A stretch of 5,675 nucleotides of DNA from Oscillospiraceae bacterium (GTDB lineage Bacteria > Bacillota > Clostridia > Oscillospirales > Ruminococcaceae). This document shows, in pieces, positions 5,068-5,675 of this stretch (positions within the stretch are counted from its first letter, which is position 1; each line of letters opens with the position of its first letter). A program made the translations under genes and the position numbers. The stretch spans positions 1 to 5,675 of the forward strand of contig JAQUTM010000144.1 in NCBI GenBank assembly GCA_028694405.1, read 5' to 3'. Under the pieces are notes generated by a model that saw only the letters and a program-made list of their open reading frames with translations, was not told the DNA's origin and did no database searches.

Positions 5068-5675
5068 GTGAACCACCAGGATGAAAACGAATTAGCGCTG
5101 TCTCCATCTAAAACTGTAACCTTAAAAGATATTGCCGAGTGGGCAGATGTTTCTTTGGGTACGGTACACCGTGCGTTATACGGAAAAAAAGGTGTTAGTG
5201 AGCCTCTGCGCCAAAAGATTTTGGCCATTGCACAAGAGGCAGGCTATGTGCCTAACCAAGCTGCTTCTTTGCTGAAAAGGCGGCGTCAACGTGTATTTGT
5301 GCTTGCCCCCGGGCCCGGTATGTCCAACAGATACTATTATGATAATATTTGGAAAGGCTTTAGGGACTACGCCGAAGAGCTAAGTGCCTTTAATATTGAA
5401 ATTGTAGAACTGCCCTACTATCGCATTGCAGGAAATCAAATTGCCGATGAGCTTGCGTCTGCTTTGCAGCGCTATAACGGCGAGGTGGACGGATTACTGG
5501 CAAGCGGCTTTTTAAATTCCGGTGAACGCCAAGTAATACAAAACCTGTCAAATAAAAATATTCCTGTGGTAATTGCTGCAGATAAAATTGAAAACGTTTT
5601 GGCAAATGTATATGTGGACTTTGACACAACGGGACGCATTGCAGCCGAACTGCTCTCCTCACAGCTGCCTGCGGG
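5068..5675 (+). CDS. LacI-family transcriptional regulator, C-terminus beyond the right edge
   Basis: About 202 codons are visible of a protein that is usually 330-350 residues. After a 17-residue leader, the LacI-type DNA-binding domain runs from Thr18 to about Leu69: TLKDIAEWADVSLGTVHRALYGKKGVS, then RQKILAIAQEAGYVPNQAASLL. The recognition helix is SLGTVHRAL (29-37), where more typical members have S-x-x-TVSR; the His in place of Ser may mark a subgroup. Leu69 aligns with the hinge leucine that intercalates at central CG steps, which fits the CG-centred palindromes nearby. From Val76 a periplasmic-binding-protein-like effector domain follows (VFVLAPGPG, VDGLLASG, IPVVIAADK, VDFDTTGRIAAELL), probably sensing a sugar or sugar acid. 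It is divergent from the dctP operon and likely regulates it and itself. The inducer is unknown; a uronate or KDG-pathway intermediate is inferred from context. Confidence 0.93.
   Translation, partial: MNHQDENELALSPSKTVTLKDIAEWADVSLGTVHRALYGKKGVSEPLRQKILAIAQEAGYVPNQAASLLKRRRQRVFVLAPGPGMSNRYYYDNIWKGFRDYAEELSAFNIEIVELPYYRIAGNQIADELASALQRYNGEVDGLLASGFLNSGERQVIQNLSNKNIPVVIAADKIENVLANVYVDFDTTGRIAAELLSSQLPA
5591..5600. promoter_or_regulatory. Intragenic copy of the AAAACGTTTT palindrome
   Basis: This is a perfect match to the dctP-leader palindrome, lying inside the regulator coding region, where it encodes part of IENVLA. Its flanks (TTG before, GGCA after) fit the cre consensus better than the other two sites do. 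It could be an auxiliary operator for looping or a roadblock site, or it may be a chance product of coding sequence. Confidence 0.35.

Noticed and set aside
4968..5228. Minus-strand open frame across the regulator promoter and 5' end
   Set aside because: It runs antisense to the helix-turn-helix region, ends in AT-rich promoter DNA and shows no family resemblance.

Overview
The window reads as part of a sugar-acid (uronate) utilisation locus from a Gram-positive anaerobe, most likely a member of the Bacillota/Clostridia. The clues are moderate-to-low GC with AT-rich promoters, strong AAGGAGG-type ribosome binding sites on most genes, a lipoprotein with a Ser/Ala/Thr-rich spacer after its lipobox, and a LacI-family regulator with CG-centred operator-like palindromes. 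The genus cannot be named from sequence alone.

Layout. Six genes lie on the minus strand and read leftward from about 4640 to the left edge. In transcription order they are dctP (TRAP solute-binding lipoprotein), dctQ and dctM (TRAP membrane subunits), a YcxB-like two-helix membrane protein, a KdgF-like cupin, and uxuA (mannonate dehydratase, cut by the left edge). dctQ and dctM overlap by one base. The gaps from dctM to the YcxB-like gene (12 bp) and from that gene to kdgF (24 bp) are short, so these four look co-transcribed. Two wider gaps, dctP-dctQ and kdgF-uxuA, each hold an inverted repeat that could tune expression within the operon. A divergent LacI-family regulator starts with GTG at 5068 and runs off the right edge.

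The 427-bp divergent intergenic region (4641-5067) has one good sigma-A-type promoter for each direction, both with 17-bp spacers. The palindrome AAAACGTTT(T) lies just downstream of the -10 element on both sides, and a third perfect copy lies inside the regulator gene. The simplest model is a local regulator that represses both itself and the transporter/catabolic operon until a uronate-derived inducer is present. CcpA-type catabolite control is an alternative for at least one site. The middle of the region is very AT-rich and carries further dyads that this model does not explain.

How the genes fit together. The TRAP system would import a uronate or an unsaturated uronide by ion-coupled transport. 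The KdgF-like protein would linearise 4,5-unsaturated monouronates. UxuA would dehydrate D-mannonate, from the glucuronate branch, to 2-keto-3-deoxygluconate (KDG). Both enzymes feed routes that converge on KDG. The enzymes that complete those routes (uronate isomerase, fructuronate reductase, KduI/KduD, KDG kinase and aldolase) are not in the window. No RNA genes, mobile elements or CRISPR arrays were seen. The least explained parts are the YcxB-like gene inside the operon and the extra palindromes in the divergent region.
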